From the NCBI GenBank assembly GCA_013178095.1, contig JABLXK010000019.1:1-64000 (forward strand): a stretch of DNA of 64,000 nucleotides, read 5' to 3'. This stretch comes from Anaerolineae bacterium (GTDB lineage Bacteria; Chloroflexota; Anaerolineae; Anaerolineales; Anaerolineaceae). The notes beneath the pieces are model-generated. The model was given only the letters and a program-made list of their open reading frames with translations. It was not told where the DNA came from and did no database searches. A program made the translations under genes and the position numbers. Positions 7,318-15,529 of the stretch are shown piece by piece; positions within the stretch are counted from its first letter, which is position 1, and every line of letters starts with the position of its first letter.

Positions 7318-8876
7318 CATTCCTCCAATATTTGCAGCATTTGTTCCAGATCGGCAATCTCGATACCGGTATGAACCGAACCCAATTTTTCCGGCAGGGC
7401 GAATTTGACCGTACCCTTGGATTTTTTCTTGTCGGCTTGCACGGCGCGCAGGATATCGGCGCGCGGCAAGCCGGCGGGAATTTCCACCGGCAGCCCCAGG
7501 CCAGCCAGCGCCGTACGGATCTCTTCGGCCAGGCCACTCCCGGCGATGCCCAGCTTTTCCGCCAGGCGGGTTTCGACAACCATACCGATGGCCACAGCCT
7601 CGCCGTGGTGCAGGCGGTAACCGCTGACCAGTTCGACAGCGTGCCCGATGGTGTGGCCGAAGTTGAGCGCCGCGCGCGGGCCTTTCTCGTAAGGGTCGGC
7701 CTCGATCAGCTTCACCTTGACCGCCTGGGCGAGTCGCACGATTTGCGGTAGATCGGCAGCGACCGCCTCCCAACCGCGCGCGCAGATTGCGAACAAATCC
7801 GGGTCGGCAATCACGCCGTGCTTGAGCACCTCGGCCAGCCCGGCGCGCAGTTCGCGCTGCGGCAGTGTGGACAGGGTTTGCGGGTCGGAAAGAACCAGCC
7901 GCGGCGGGTAAAAAGCGCCCACCAGGTTCTTGCCCTGCGGCAGGTCGAAACCAGTCTTGCCGCCCAGGCTGGCATCCACCATGGAGAGCAGCGTGGTGGG
8001 GAAAGCCACCCAATTGCACCCGCGCATGTAGGTGGCGGCCGCGAAACCGGTCAGGTCGCTGACCACCCCACCGCCCAGCGCCGCCAGGGTGCTGCCGCGC
8101 TCCAGCCCGGCCTCCAGGCAGGCCTGCCACAAGCGCATGAGCGTCTCAACCGACTTGTGCTCCTCGCCGGCCGGTATAACGACAAAATGCGCCTGGTAAC
8201 CCGCCCGATTGAAAGATTCTATAACACGATCAGCATACAGCGGCGTGACCTGCTCATCGCTGACCAGCAGCACAGGACCTTCGCAGCCGCATTGCCGCAA
8301 CAAATCGCCGTAGCTTTCCAAACCGTTCGCGCACACGCGCGCGTCGTAGGGCGCGCCCATAGCGCGCAGGTGGTAGTACCCCAGGGCACACTGGATCTCC
8401 TCCGCTACCGCTTCCGGATTACCTTCCGCATTGACGCGCAGCGGGAATGAATCGTAATGCGATTGCCTTTCTTTTAATAAGCTGTCCAAAGAAGTTACCA
8501 AGTCACCCGCCAGCAGCGGGCGGTGATGGCTGTCCGCCTGCAGGCGCTGCGCCAGCACCCGCGGCGAGGCTTCCAGAAAAACCACCTGTCCCAAAGCTTC
8601 GGCCAGCGCGCGGTTCTCCTCACGCAGCAGGCTGCCGCCGCCCAGCGCCACCACCTGCGGGCGGCCGTCCAGGCAGGCGCACAACGCCTGAGCCTCCAGC
8701 TCACGAAATCCCTCCTGGCCGCGCCCGGCCATGACGGCCGGGATGGATTCCCCGCAGATGGTCTCGATATATGCGTCCAAATCGAGGAAAGGCAAAGCCA
8801 ATTTCTCCCCGAGAATGCTCCCAACGGTGGTCTTGCCGCTGCCCGAAGGCCCATAGAGAAAGATGTGCCCACTCAT
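7317..8876 (-). CDS. aroKB: Fused shikimate kinase - 3-dehydroquinate synthase (AroK-AroB)
   Basis: A 519-residue bifunctional protein. Residues 1-165 are shikimate kinase: the P-loop GPSGSGKTTVG, the shikimate-binding DLDAYIE, and GGGSLLREENR with its Gly-rich loop. Residues about 170-519 are 3-dehydroquinate synthase: GEEHKSVET, GGGVVSDLTGFAAATYMRG (NAD contact), PTTLLSMVDASLGGKTGF, and NFGHTIGHAVE with the zinc-binding His. The two domains carry out steps 5 and 2 of the shikimate pathway. Fusions in this order are known in other bacteria such as Thermotoga. The ATG at 8876 is chosen because it overlaps the aroC stop as ATGA; a GTG two codons earlier is possible. Confidence 0.95.
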   Translation of the reverse strand: MSGHIFLYGPSGSGKTTVGSILGEKLALPFLDLDAYIETICGESIPAVMAGRGQEGFRELEAQALCACLDGRPQVVALGGGSLLREENRALAEALGQVVFLEASPRVLAQRLQADSHHRPLLAGDLVTSLDSLLKERQSHYDSFPLRVNAEGNPEAVAEEIQCALGYYHLRAMGAPYDARVCANGLESYGDLLRQCGCEGPVLLVSDEQVTPLYADRVIESFNRAGYQAHFVVIPAGEEHKSVETLMRLWQACLEAGLERGSTLAALGGGVVSDLTGFAAATYMRGCNWVAFPTTLLSMVDASLGGKTGFDLPQGKNLVGAFYPPRLVLSDPQTLSTLPQRELRAGLAEVLKHGVIADPDLFAICARGWEAVAADLPQIVRLAQAVKVKLIEADPYEKGPRAALNFGHTIGHAVELVSGYRLHHGEAVAIGMVVETRLAEKLGIAGSGLAEEIRTALAGLGLPVEIPAGLPRADILRAVQADKKKSKGTVKFALPEKLGSVHTGIEIADLEQMLQILEE

Positions 8877-10042
8877 GCCCACCAGACCTTGTCGGAATCA
8901 TCGAGGGAAAGGTCCGCCAGCTGCGCTTTGCGCAGCGCCGCAAAACGAACCTGCAACTCGACCAGGGTATCGCCGCCCAGCTTCTCCAACAACGCGTCCG
9001 CCAGCACGAAAGCAGTCACGGCTTCCAGCACCGGCACGGCGCGCGGCACGTGGCAGGAATCTGAACGCACGTAATTCGTGTGTGTTTCCACTCCCGCTGC
9101 CAGGTCGACTGTGGGCTGCGGCGCGAGGGTGCTGGCGATGGGTTTGAGCGCGGCACGCAGCACCAGCGGCTGGCCGTTGGAAATGCCGCCTTCGACCCCG
9201 CCGGCGTGGTTGCCCGCGCGGCGCAGCCGCCCGCTATCCAGGCAGATGGCATCCTGCGCCTGCGAACCGCGCAGGCCGGCAGCGGCAAATCCATCGCCGA
9301 TTTCCACGCCCTTAACCGAGGGGACGGAAGCGAGCGCGCCCGCCAGACGTGCGCCCAGGCGCCGGTCCCCCTGCACATAGGAACCCAGGCCGACCGGCAG
9401 GTTGAGCGCAAAAATTTCTACCACCCCGCCGAGCGTGTCTTTTTCTTCAATCGCCCGTTGCATGCAAGCGCGCATGCGCTCAGCGGCAGCCGCGTCCGGA
9501 CAGCGCAGCTCGCTGGCTTCCGGGGCACTTAGGCAGGCAGGGTAATCCTGCACATCGCCTTGTATGCTTTCGCCGCCGATGGCGCGCACGAAACCACCGA
9601 CGAGAATACCGAATTGCGCCAGGAAATGCCTGCAGATGGCGCCGGCAGCCACGCGCATGGTCGTCTCACGCGCCGAGGCGCGCTCCAGCGCCGGGCGCAG
9701 ATCATTGAACCCATACTTGAGCGCGCCGGCCAGGTCGGCATGACCCGGGCGGGGTGCGCTCATGGCGGCGACAGGCTTGCCTTTCCAATTAACGTGGTCG
9801 TCGTTTTCGACCAGCAAAGCGATGGGTGCGCCGGTAGTCTGGCCGGCCAGCACTCCCGAGAGGATTTTCACCGAATCGCGCTCGATCTGCATGCGCGCGC
9901 CCGAACCCAGACCCCGCTGACGGCGAGCCAACTCATGATCGATGACAGCGGCATCCAGCGGCAGGCCGGCCGGCATGCCTTCCAGGATGGCGGTCATGGC
10001 CGGACCATGCGATTCACCGGCAGTCAACAAGCGCAGGTTCAT
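8873..10042 (-). CDS. aroC: Chorismate synthase
   Basis: Converts 5-enolpyruvylshikimate-3-phosphate to chorismate, using reduced FMN. The N-terminus MNLRLLTAGESHGPAM, then RRQRGLGSGARM, GQTTGAPIALLVEN, RPGHADLAGALKYG, and ARETTMRVAAGAICRHFLAQFG are the standard chorismate synthase blocks in order. The C-terminal part contains GGVEGGISNGQPLVLRAALKPI. The protein is 389 residues, the usual length. The ATG at 10042 overlaps the aroE TGA as ATGA and is preceded by GGAGG; 18 extra codons upstream in the open frame are rejected. It lies between aroE and aroKB in the operon. Confidence 0.95.
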   Translation of the reverse strand: MNLRLLTAGESHGPAMTAILEGMPAGLPLDAAVIDHELARRQRGLGSGARMQIERDSVKILSGVLAGQTTGAPIALLVENDDHVNWKGKPVAAMSAPRPGHADLAGALKYGFNDLRPALERASARETTMRVAAGAICRHFLAQFGILVGGFVRAIGGESIQGDVQDYPACLSAPEASELRCPDAAAAERMRACMQRAIEEKDTLGGVVEIFALNLPVGLGSYVQGDRRLGARLAGALASVPSVKGVEIGDGFAAAGLRGSQAQDAICLDSGRLRRAGNHAGGVEGGISNGQPLVLRAALKPIASTLAPQPTVDLAAGVETHTNYVRSDSCHVPRAVPVLEAVTAFVLADALLEKLGGDTLVELQVRFAALRKAQLADLSLDDSDKVWWA

Positions 10043-10887
10043 GCTTCCTCCAGGGCGTTTCTTAATACATCCAGCGGCACCTTGCGTCCGGTCCACAATT
10101 CAAAAGACAGGGCGGCCTGCTCCAGCAGCATGCCCAGGCCGCTTTCGGCCGGCAAGCCGGCGGCCCGCGCCCGGCGCATGAGCAGCGTCTCGCGCGGCTG
10201 GTAAATCAGGTCGTAGACTGCCGCCAGGGATGGAAATGCCAGCTCGTCCGGCCAGGGACAGCGCTCCACCTGTGGAGCCATGCCGAGCGGGGTAGTATTC
10301 ACGATCAAAGCAAGTTCTTCCAGGTTCGGCGCGAGCGTTTGCGCGGTGAGCGCGATCGCCTTCACAGGTAAGCCGATTCCGCGCAAATCCTGCGCCAGGG
10401 CTAGCGCCTGTTCCGCACGCCGGGCAGCCAATAAAACCTGCCAACCTTCCTTTAATAAGGCATAAACTACCGCGCGGGCGGCGCCGCCCGCGCCCAGCAC
10501 CAAGACTTGCAGATCTCGACCCGGCTGCAGGTTGGATTGAGTGAAAAAACATTTCAGATCAGACAGAAAACCGGGGGCATCCGTGTTGGCGCCGATCAAC
10601 CTTCCTTCGTTCACATAAACCGTATTCACCGCGCCGATGGCCTGTGCCGCGGGAGTTAACTCATCCACCAGCGGCAGCACCGCCTGTTTGTGGGGGATGG
10701 TCACGTTCAAGCCGTCGATCTCACCCGCGCGCAGCCGCGCGAGCAAGGCCTGCAAAGTCTGTGTGTCCTGCGGCTCCACCGGGTAAAGCGTGTAGCTGCC
10801 TGACAACGCGCAACAATCCAGCGCGGCCTGATGGATGCGCGGTGAGAGGCTGTGGGTCAGCGGAAAACCGGTCAAACCCAACTGCAT
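10039..10887 (-). CDS. aroE: Shikimate dehydrogenase
   Basis: Reduces 3-dehydroshikimate to shikimate with NADPH. The 282-residue protein shows the substrate-binding GFPLTHSLSPRIHQAAL at the N-terminus, LNVTIPHKQAV with the catalytic Lys, AIGAVNTVY, GANTDAPGF with the catalytic Asp, the nucleotide loop VLGAGGAARAVVYAL, and VNTTPLGM. The basic cluster AARRAEQA after the second strand fits NADPH preference. The ATG at 10887 is chosen because it shares bases with the aroA TGA (TGATG); a GTG one codon earlier is also open. Confidence 0.94.
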   Translation of the reverse strand: MQLGLTGFPLTHSLSPRIHQAALDCCALSGSYTLYPVEPQDTQTLQALLARLRAGEIDGLNVTIPHKQAVLPLVDELTPAAQAIGAVNTVYVNEGRLIGANTDAPGFLSDLKCFFTQSNLQPGRDLQVLVLGAGGAARAVVYALLKEGWQVLLAARRAEQALALAQDLRGIGLPVKAIALTAQTLAPNLEELALIVNTTPLGMAPQVERCPWPDELAFPSLAAVYDLIYQPRETLLMRRARAAGLPAESGLGMLLEQAALSFELWTGRKVPLDVLRNALEEA

Positions 10888-12191
10888 CACCGCAATCCCT
10901 CCAGCACGCGGAAGAAATCCGGGAAAGTCTTGGAGACACAGGCGGGATTCTCGATGGAGATGCCCGGTACGCGCAGCCCGACCAGCGAGAAAGCCATGGC
11001 CATGCGGTGGTCGTTGTAGGTTTTGATGACCGCCGGGCGGAAATCTGTACAGGGCTGGATGAGCATGCCGTCCTCAAATTCCTCGACCTGCACTCCTATG
11101 CGGCGCAGTTCGGCGCAGGCAGCCGCGATGCGGTCGGTTTCCTTCAGGCGGGCGGAGGCAATCCCGCGGATGCGCGTTGCGCTGCACGCGAAGGGCGCCA
11201 GAGCCGCCAGAGTCTGGGCGGTATCGGGGATATCGCGCATGTCCACGTCCACGCCGCTCAAAGCCTGCGCAGCGCGCACACGGATGCCGTCCGCTTCTTC
11301 CGCGACCGTACAACCCATGCGCGCCAGCACATCTAAAAAAGCCAGGTCGCCCTGGTTGGAACGGCGGCTGAGTCCCTCCACCAGCAGGCTGCCGCCGCAC
11401 AAGGCGGGCGCGGCGAAGAAGTAGGAAGCGGCGGTGGCATCCGGCTCGATGGGCACCTGCCGGCAGGCGCGATAACGCGCCGACTGGATGAGAAAGCGGC
11501 GGTAGCCTTCACGCTCGACCGCCACGCCGAAATCCGCCATCATGGCAAGGGTCATGTCCACATAAGGTTTGGAAGCCAGCTCGGTGGTCACGGTGATCTC
11601 CACCGTCTGGGCGGCGCAGGGCGCCACCATTAACAGGGCGGAGAGAAATTGCGAGGAAATGTTGCCGGAAATTTCGGCCTTGCCGCCGGGCAGACCGGCT
11701 GCATGGATTTTGAGAGGCAGGCTGGCAGGTTCCCGGCCGCCGTCCGGCGCGGCAAGGTCAGCGCCCAACTGCCGCAGGGCGGAGACCAGGTCGCCGATGG
11801 GGCGCTCGTGCATACGTGCGTCGCCTTCCATAAAATAATCCCCCTGCCCGAGGGTCAGCATGGCTGCCAGGAAACGTGCAGCCGTGCCGGCGTTGCCAAC
11901 GTACAGGCGCGCGCTTTCTGCCGGAATCTTCCCGCCCAGGCCTCCCACCGTGATGCCGGCCTTTTCCGGCTCGAGATTGATGCGGAAACCCAGGTTCTGC
12001 AGTGCGTTGGCAAAATAAAATGAATCATCCGAAAAAAGCGCGTTGGTGAGCGTGCTGAAACCGTCCGCCAGGGCGGCGATGAGCAGCGCGCGATTGGTCA
12101 GGGATTTCGAACCGGGCACGCGCACGCGGGCGTCCAGCGTTTTTTGCAAGGGAATAATATCGAGAATCTGGGTGGGAATTTCAGGTGTCAT
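10887..12191 (-). CDS. aroA: 3-phosphoshikimate 1-carboxyvinyltransferase (EPSP synthase)
   Basis: Joins shikimate 3-phosphate and PEP. The 434-residue two-domain protein shows VPGSKSLTNRALLIAALA (shikimate-3-phosphate Lys/Ser), LYVGNAGTAARFLAAML, HERPIGDLVSALRQLGA, SGNISSQFLSALLM, EPDATAASYFFAAPAL with the catalytic Asp, and RLKETDRIAA. In the PEP-site loop the NAGTA motif keeps Gly then Thr-Ala, the pattern of glyphosate-sensitive class I enzymes, though sensitivity cannot be assigned from this alone. It follows tyrA by six bases, with an AGGAG-like site overlapping the tyrA stop. Confidence 0.95.
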   Translation of the reverse strand: MTPEIPTQILDIIPLQKTLDARVRVPGSKSLTNRALLIAALADGFSTLTNALFSDDSFYFANALQNLGFRINLEPEKAGITVGGLGGKIPAESARLYVGNAGTAARFLAAMLTLGQGDYFMEGDARMHERPIGDLVSALRQLGADLAAPDGGREPASLPLKIHAAGLPGGKAEISGNISSQFLSALLMVAPCAAQTVEITVTTELASKPYVDMTLAMMADFGVAVEREGYRRFLIQSARYRACRQVPIEPDATAASYFFAAPALCGGSLLVEGLSRRSNQGDLAFLDVLARMGCTVAEEADGIRVRAAQALSGVDVDMRDIPDTAQTLAALAPFACSATRIRGIASARLKETDRIAAACAELRRIGVQVEEFEDGMLIQPCTDFRPAVIKTYNDHRMAMAFSLVGLRVPGISIENPACVSKTFPDFFRVLEGLR

Positions 12192-12197
12192 AGGCTC

Positions 12198-13055
12198 CTA
12201 GGATGTCAATGCAAGATAGCGGCCGCGGGCCGCGTCGAGGATGGTGTTCAGTTCAGCATATTCTTCCAACTGCAGGGCGACTTCGATTTCCGCCAGGCGC
12301 TTGCGGAAAACTTCCATTTCCGCCAGCACCCGGTCGCGGTTGGCAGCCAACACGCCGCCCATCATGCCGGAGGGTGTGCCCGCCAGGCGCGCGGTGGAGC
12401 GGAAGCCCGGCCCGACCAATTCGGGGGAGAGCGCGTCCGGCATGCTCAGGCTCAGGGCGGAGGAAAGCAGAAATGGCAGGTGGCTGACGGCGGCCAGGGT
12501 GCCATCGTGCTCCGCGGCATCCATCCAGAGCGGGCGCGCGCCGAGCAGTTCGATTAATTGCAGGGCAGCGCTGCGCGCGGCCGCTCCGCTGCGCTCCAGC
12601 GGGGTCAGCACGAAAGCGGCGTTTTCAAACAGGGTGTCTTCGGCATTTAGCAGGGTGAGTTTTTCTTTGCCGCAGATGGGATGGCCTCCCAACGGGTCGA
12701 AGCGCGGCGGCAGCGCCTGCATGGCAGCCAGCACGCCGCGCTTGGCGGAAGCGAGGTCCAGCACCACGCAAGCATTTTCCACGTACTGGGGCAGGCGCCC
12801 CAGCCAGGCCACGATCTCCGGAAGGGGGCAGGCCAGGATGACCATGTCGGCATCCGCCAGCATGGCGCGCGGGTCGCTGCCGGCGGCGTCCACGGCGTCC
12901 ATACGCTGCGCCAGTTCCAACGTCGGTGCGTCCACGTCCAGCGCGTTCAGGCGCGCGCAGTGCCCTTTCAGGCGCAACGCCAGCGAGCCGCCCATTAATC
13001 CCAGACCGATCACGGTTACCTTTGCCTCACTCAGCTTAAAGCCAGGCTCATCCAT
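12198..13055 (-). CDS. tyrA: Prephenate dehydrogenase
   Basis: Oxidatively decarboxylates prephenate (or arogenate) to the tyrosine precursor. The 285-residue protein starts with a Rossmann motif [19 protein letters not shown]. The acidic residues after the second strand ([14 protein letters not shown]) suggest NAD rather than [14 protein letters not shown] carries the substrate-binding His-Pro and [19 protein letters not shown] the conserved His-x2-Leu-Pro helix. There is no fused chorismate mutase or ACT domain, consistent with a separate AroH in this operon. Whether prephenate or arogenate is preferred is not readable. It overlaps the end of the DAHP synthase gene by eight bases and has GGAGGGG as its ribosome binding site. 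Confidence 0.93.
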   Translation of the reverse strand: MDEPGFKLSEAKVTVIGLGLMGGSLALRLKGHCARLNALDVDAPTLELAQRMDAVDAAGSDPRAMLADADMVILACPLPEIVAWLGRLPQYVENACVVLDLASAKRGVLAAMQALPPRFDPLGGHPICGKEKLTLLNAEDTLFENAAFVLTPLERSGAAARSAALQLIELLGARPLWMDAAEHDGTLAAVSHLPFLLSSALSLSMPDALSPELVGPGFRSTARLAGTPSGMMGGVLAANRDRVLAEMEVFRKRLAEIEVALQLEEYAELNTILDAARGRYLALTS

Positions 13056-14112
13056 GCGCCCCTCCGTTCAGTTTCAGGGGGAGCGACGATTTAGGCGGCA
13101 CCAGGCGGCGGTCGACCGCTTCGGCCACGGCTTTCACCTGGCGCAGCATGCGGGCGAAATCATCCGGGGTGAGCGACTGGCGACCATCGGAAACTGCGTG
13201 CGCCGGATCGGGATGCACCTCGACAATCAAGCCGTCCGCGCCGGCCGCCACGGCCGCCCTGGCCACCGCCGGGACGTAAGCGGCATGGCCGGTGGCGTGG
13301 CTGGGATCCAGGATCACAGGCAGGTGCGTGCGCGCTTTCAACACCGGGATGGCGTTGATGTCGGTTGTGTTGCGCGTGGCGGTCTCGAAGGTGCGGATAC
13401 CGCGTTCGCACAGGATCACACGGTCGTTGCCGCCCGAGAGGATGTACTCCGCCGCCATCAGCAAATCCTCGACTGTGGCACTCAGCCCGCGCTTGAGCAG
13501 CACCGGGATGCGCGTCTCGCCCACACTGCGCAGCAGGCTGTAGTTCTGCATGTTGCGTGCGCCGATTTGCAGCATGTCCACGTATTTCAACATGAGCGGC
13601 AATTGCGCTTCGGACATGACCTCCGCCACCACGGGCAGACCGGTGAGGGCGCGCGCTTCGGCCATGTATTCCAAGCCAATCTCGCCCAATCCCTGGAAGG
13701 AGTAAGGCGACTGGCGCGGTTTGTACACGCCGCCGCGCAGGGCATTCGCCCCGGCCGCCTTGACCGCCTGGGCAGACGCAATGATCTGTTCACGCGATTC
13801 CACCGAACAAGGCCCGGCAATGATGGGGATTTCCTTACCGCCGATGGTAAAACCGCAGAAAGGAAAGACCGAATCCTGCGGGTGGAAACGGCGCGAAGCC
13901 AGCTCGTATGGCTCGGTAACTGCCAGCACGTCCTTCACGCAGGGCAGCGCTTCCAGGACATCCATGGGCAGGCTGCGGTTCTCGCCAACCACGCCGATAA
14001 TGGCGCCTTCCTGGTTGACATTGGCGTAAGCGGTCATGCTGTTCTCGTGCACCGTTTCGATGACGGTATCGATTTCTTCGCGGGTAGCTCCCGGCTGCAT
14101 AATGATCATCAT
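13048..14112 (-). CDS. aroF: DAHP synthase, type I-beta with N-terminal regulatory domain
   Basis: Condenses PEP and erythrose 4-phosphate, the first committed step of aromatic synthesis. Residues 1-75 form a ferredoxin-like domain ([17 protein letters not shown]) like that which mediates Phe/Tyr inhibition in the Thermotoga maritima enzyme. The barrel shows [14 protein letters not shown] (metal Cys), [68 protein letters not shown], and [10 protein letters not shown]. The sequence therefore suggests a second, enzymatic level of feedback in addition to the upstream leader. The gene is second in the attenuated operon, 12 bases after aroH, with GGAG before the ATG. Confidence 0.94.
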   Translation of the reverse strand: MMIIMQPGATREEIDTVIETVHENSMTAYANVNQEGAIIGVVGENRSLPMDVLEALPCVKDVLAVTEPYELASRRFHPQDSVFPFCGFTIGGKEIPIIAGPCSVESREQIIASAQAVKAAGANALRGGVYKPRQSPYSFQGLGEIGLEYMAEARALTGLPVVAEVMSEAQLPLMLKYVDMLQIGARNMQNYSLLRSVGETRIPVLLKRGLSATVEDLLMAAEYILSGGNDRVILCERGIRTFETATRNTTDINAIPVLKARTHLPVILDPSHATGHAAYVPAVARAAVAAGADGLIVEVHPDPAHAVSDGRQSLTPDDFARMLRQVKAVAEAVDRRLVPPKSSLPLKLNGGAHG

Positions 14113-14124
14113 GGTCTTGCTCCT

Positions 14125-14505
14125 TTACGCTTCTTTTTTCGAGTTTGAAAGCGCCCAATCCGGGCGCAGGGACTTGGCATTTCGCAGGTAAACGTGCCTG
14201 ATCTCCTGCGAGGTTTTCTCGGTATTCCAGTGCAGCAGCACCCGGACGCAGAGCGGCAGGCTGCCCGGCACGGGGATCTCGCGCGTGCAGAGCATGGGCA
14301 CATCCTCCCAACCCATGTGCCGCGCAGCCTCGGCGGGAAAAGCCGAAGCAATATCATCAGTCACGGTAAAGATGGCGCTGGCGATATCCGCGCTGCGCAG
14401 GTCAGGATTAGCCGCCAGAATAGCTTCCAGCAGCTCGCGCACAGCCGCGGACACCTGTTCGCGTTCATCCTTCTCAACGGTTGTGGCACCTCTAATTCCT
14501 CGCAT
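14125..14505 (-). CDS. aroH: Chorismate mutase, AroH class
   Basis: Rearranges chorismate to prephenate, committing it to Phe and Tyr. The 126-residue protein matches the trimeric Bacillus-type AroH fold: RGIRGATTVEKDEREQV (active-site Arg and Glu), DIASAIFTVTDDIASAFPAEAAR with the conserved Thr/Asp stretch, and PLCVRVLLHWNT with the Arg that binds the chorismate side chain. This is distinct from the all-helical AroQ-class mutases. It is the first structural gene behind the aromatic leader peptide and attenuator; the RBS is GGGAGAATGCC. Confidence 0.93.
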   Translation of the reverse strand: MRGIRGATTVEKDEREQVSAAVRELLEAILAANPDLRSADIASAIFTVTDDIASAFPAEAARHMGWEDVPMLCTREIPVPGSLPLCVRVLLHWNTEKTSQEIRHVYLRNAKSLRPDWALSNSKKEA

Positions 14506-14516
14506 GGCATTCTCCC

Positions 14517-14550
14517 AAACAAAAAGAGCGGGCCGCTTGGCTCGCTCTTT
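14517..14550 (-). terminator. Attenuator terminator of the aro operon
   Basis: On the minus strand AAAGAGCG and CGCTCTTT form an 8-bp stem, extended by GCC/GGC above an A-C mismatch, with a four-base loop. It is followed by TTTTTGTTT. The hairpin ends about 12 bases before the aroH start, exactly where an attenuator would end the leader transcript. Confidence 0.88.
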
Positions 14551-14576
14551 CGGTATCCAGGTATTTTTTATTCTAC

Positions 14577-14663
14577 CTATCGTTTAAGCGCCACCAACGG
14601 CAACCGGGATCGGGAGCCGTAATAAAAATAGTAGCCAAAAAAGAAACGATAGGATGTGTTCAT
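14577..14663 (-). CDS. Phe/Tyr-rich leader peptide of the aro operon (28 aa)
   Basis: An ATG at 14663 opens a 28-codon frame ending in TAG at 14579-14577. Codons 5-15 read Y R then FFFGYYFYY, so nine of eleven residues are Phe or Tyr and there is no Trp. This is the hallmark of ribosome-mediated attenuation, as in the enteric pheA leader. The flanks are complementary: CCTATCGTTT (14653-14644, codons 4-7) pairs perfectly over 10 bp with AAACGATAGG (14585-14576, around the stop). A ribosome stalled on the Phe/Tyr codons would break this stem. A terminator follows and then aroH. The predicted transcript start is only a few bases before the ATG, so the peptide may be translated nearly leaderless. 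Confidence 0.85.
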   Translation of the reverse strand: MNTSYRFFFGYYFYYGSRSRLPLVALKR

Positions 14664-14673
14664 ATTGGGCGCA

Positions 14674-14702
14674 ATTCTATAACAACCTATGACATCTGTC
14701 AA
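14674..14702 (-). promoter_or_regulatory. Sigma-70-type promoter of the attenuated aro operon
   Basis: TTGACA (14702-14697), a 17-base spacer and TAGAAT (14679-14674). The -35 box overlaps the pheA stop codon. The start site would fall near 14667, about four bases before the leader ATG. Confidence 0.8.
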
Positions 14703-15529
14703 TACTTCTGCTGTAATTCATCGCGAAAACGCGGGTAACAGCCCAGCACGCGCAGCAGCAGCGCCGACCTGCCCAGTTCTTCAAGAGCGCCATCCACAGG
14801 CTCGGTGCCAACCGCGCCGGTGAAATCGATGTAGAAAAGGTAATCCCAGGTTTTGTCCACCAGCGGGCGCGATTCGATCTTGGTCAGGTCGATATTCCGC
14901 GCAGCGAAGGCATTCAGCGCCTTGTAGAGCGCGCCCGGTTCGTTCTTGACCGTGAACACGATAGAGGTTTTCGCACTGCCCTGAAAGATTCTTGGCCGGG
15001 GCATAATTTCCAGGAAGCGGGTGTAATTCTCCGGGTTATCCTCGAAATCCTCACGCAGGATGCGCATCCCGTAAATCTCGGCCGCGCGGCGCGAGGCGAT
15101 GGCCGCGCAGGTTGGGTCACCGGAAGCTTTGAGCAGTTTCACGCTGCCGGCGGTATCGTAGACCGCTTCGGTCTTGAGGCCCAGCTTGCGCAAGGAAGCC
15201 GCGCACTGGCCGAGGGCTTGCGGGTGGCTGATCACTTTGGAGATGGAGGAAATATCGGCATCGGGAAATCCGATCAGGCAATGGCGCACCCGCAGGGTAT
15301 ATTCACCGGTGATGTGCAGGGCGTAGCGCAGCAGCAGGTCGTAATTCTGGTGAATGCTGCCGGCCAGCGAGTTCTCGATGGGGATCAGGCCGGAATCGCA
15401 GGTGCCGTTGGTGACCGCCAGGAAGACGTCCTCGAAGGTTTCGCAGGGGACCATCTCCACCGCGCCGTAATAAGCGCGGCCGGCTTCCTCGCTGTAAGCG
15501 CCGGGTTCGCCCTGGAAAGCCGCTCTCAC
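14699..15529 (-). CDS. pheA: Prephenate dehydratase with ACT domain
   Basis: Converts prephenate to phenylpyruvate. Residues 1-185 form the periplasmic-binding-like catalytic fold: AAFQGEPGAYSEEA, IPIENSLAGSIHQNYDLL, HPQALGQC, and NYTRFLEI with the catalytic Thr-Arg-Phe. Residues about 195-276 are an ACT domain (IVFTVKNEPGALYKALNAFAARNIDLTKIESRP), with GAL and ESRP motifs that form the Phe effector site. There is no mutase domain. The GTG at 15529 is chosen because it overlaps the aminotransferase stop as GTGA; a TTG at 15553 is less likely. It lies upstream of, not behind, the aromatic leader, so it has a separate transcription entry. Confidence 0.94.
   Translation of the reverse strand: MRAAFQGEPGAYSEEAGRAYYGAVEMVPCETFEDVFLAVTNGTCDSGLIPIENSLAGSIHQNYDLLLRYALHITGEYTLRVRHCLIGFPDADISSISKVISHPQALGQCAASLRKLGLKTEAVYDTAGSVKLLKASGDPTCAAIASRRAAEIYGMRILREDFEDNPENYTRFLEIMPRPRIFQGSAKTSIVFTVKNEPGALYKALNAFAARNIDLTKIESRPLVDKTWDYLFYIDFTGAVGTEPVDGALEELGRSALLLRVLGCYPRFRDELQQKY

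Noticed and set aside
7318-8130. The aroQ frame open far upstream into aroKB
   Set aside because: The conserved AroQ N-terminus begins at the ATG near 7317, and the upstream part overlaps AroB in another frame.
12241-14148. A 635-residue open frame on the plus strand opposite tyrA and aroF
   Set aside because: It lies wholly antisense to two well-supported enzymes. Its translation is His/Arg/Gln-rich with no domain, and GC-rich codons on the other strand explain the openness.
14517-14663. T-box riboswitch upstream of aroH
   Set aside because: No T-box core sequence or specifier stem was seen; the Phe/Tyr leader ORF explains the region better.
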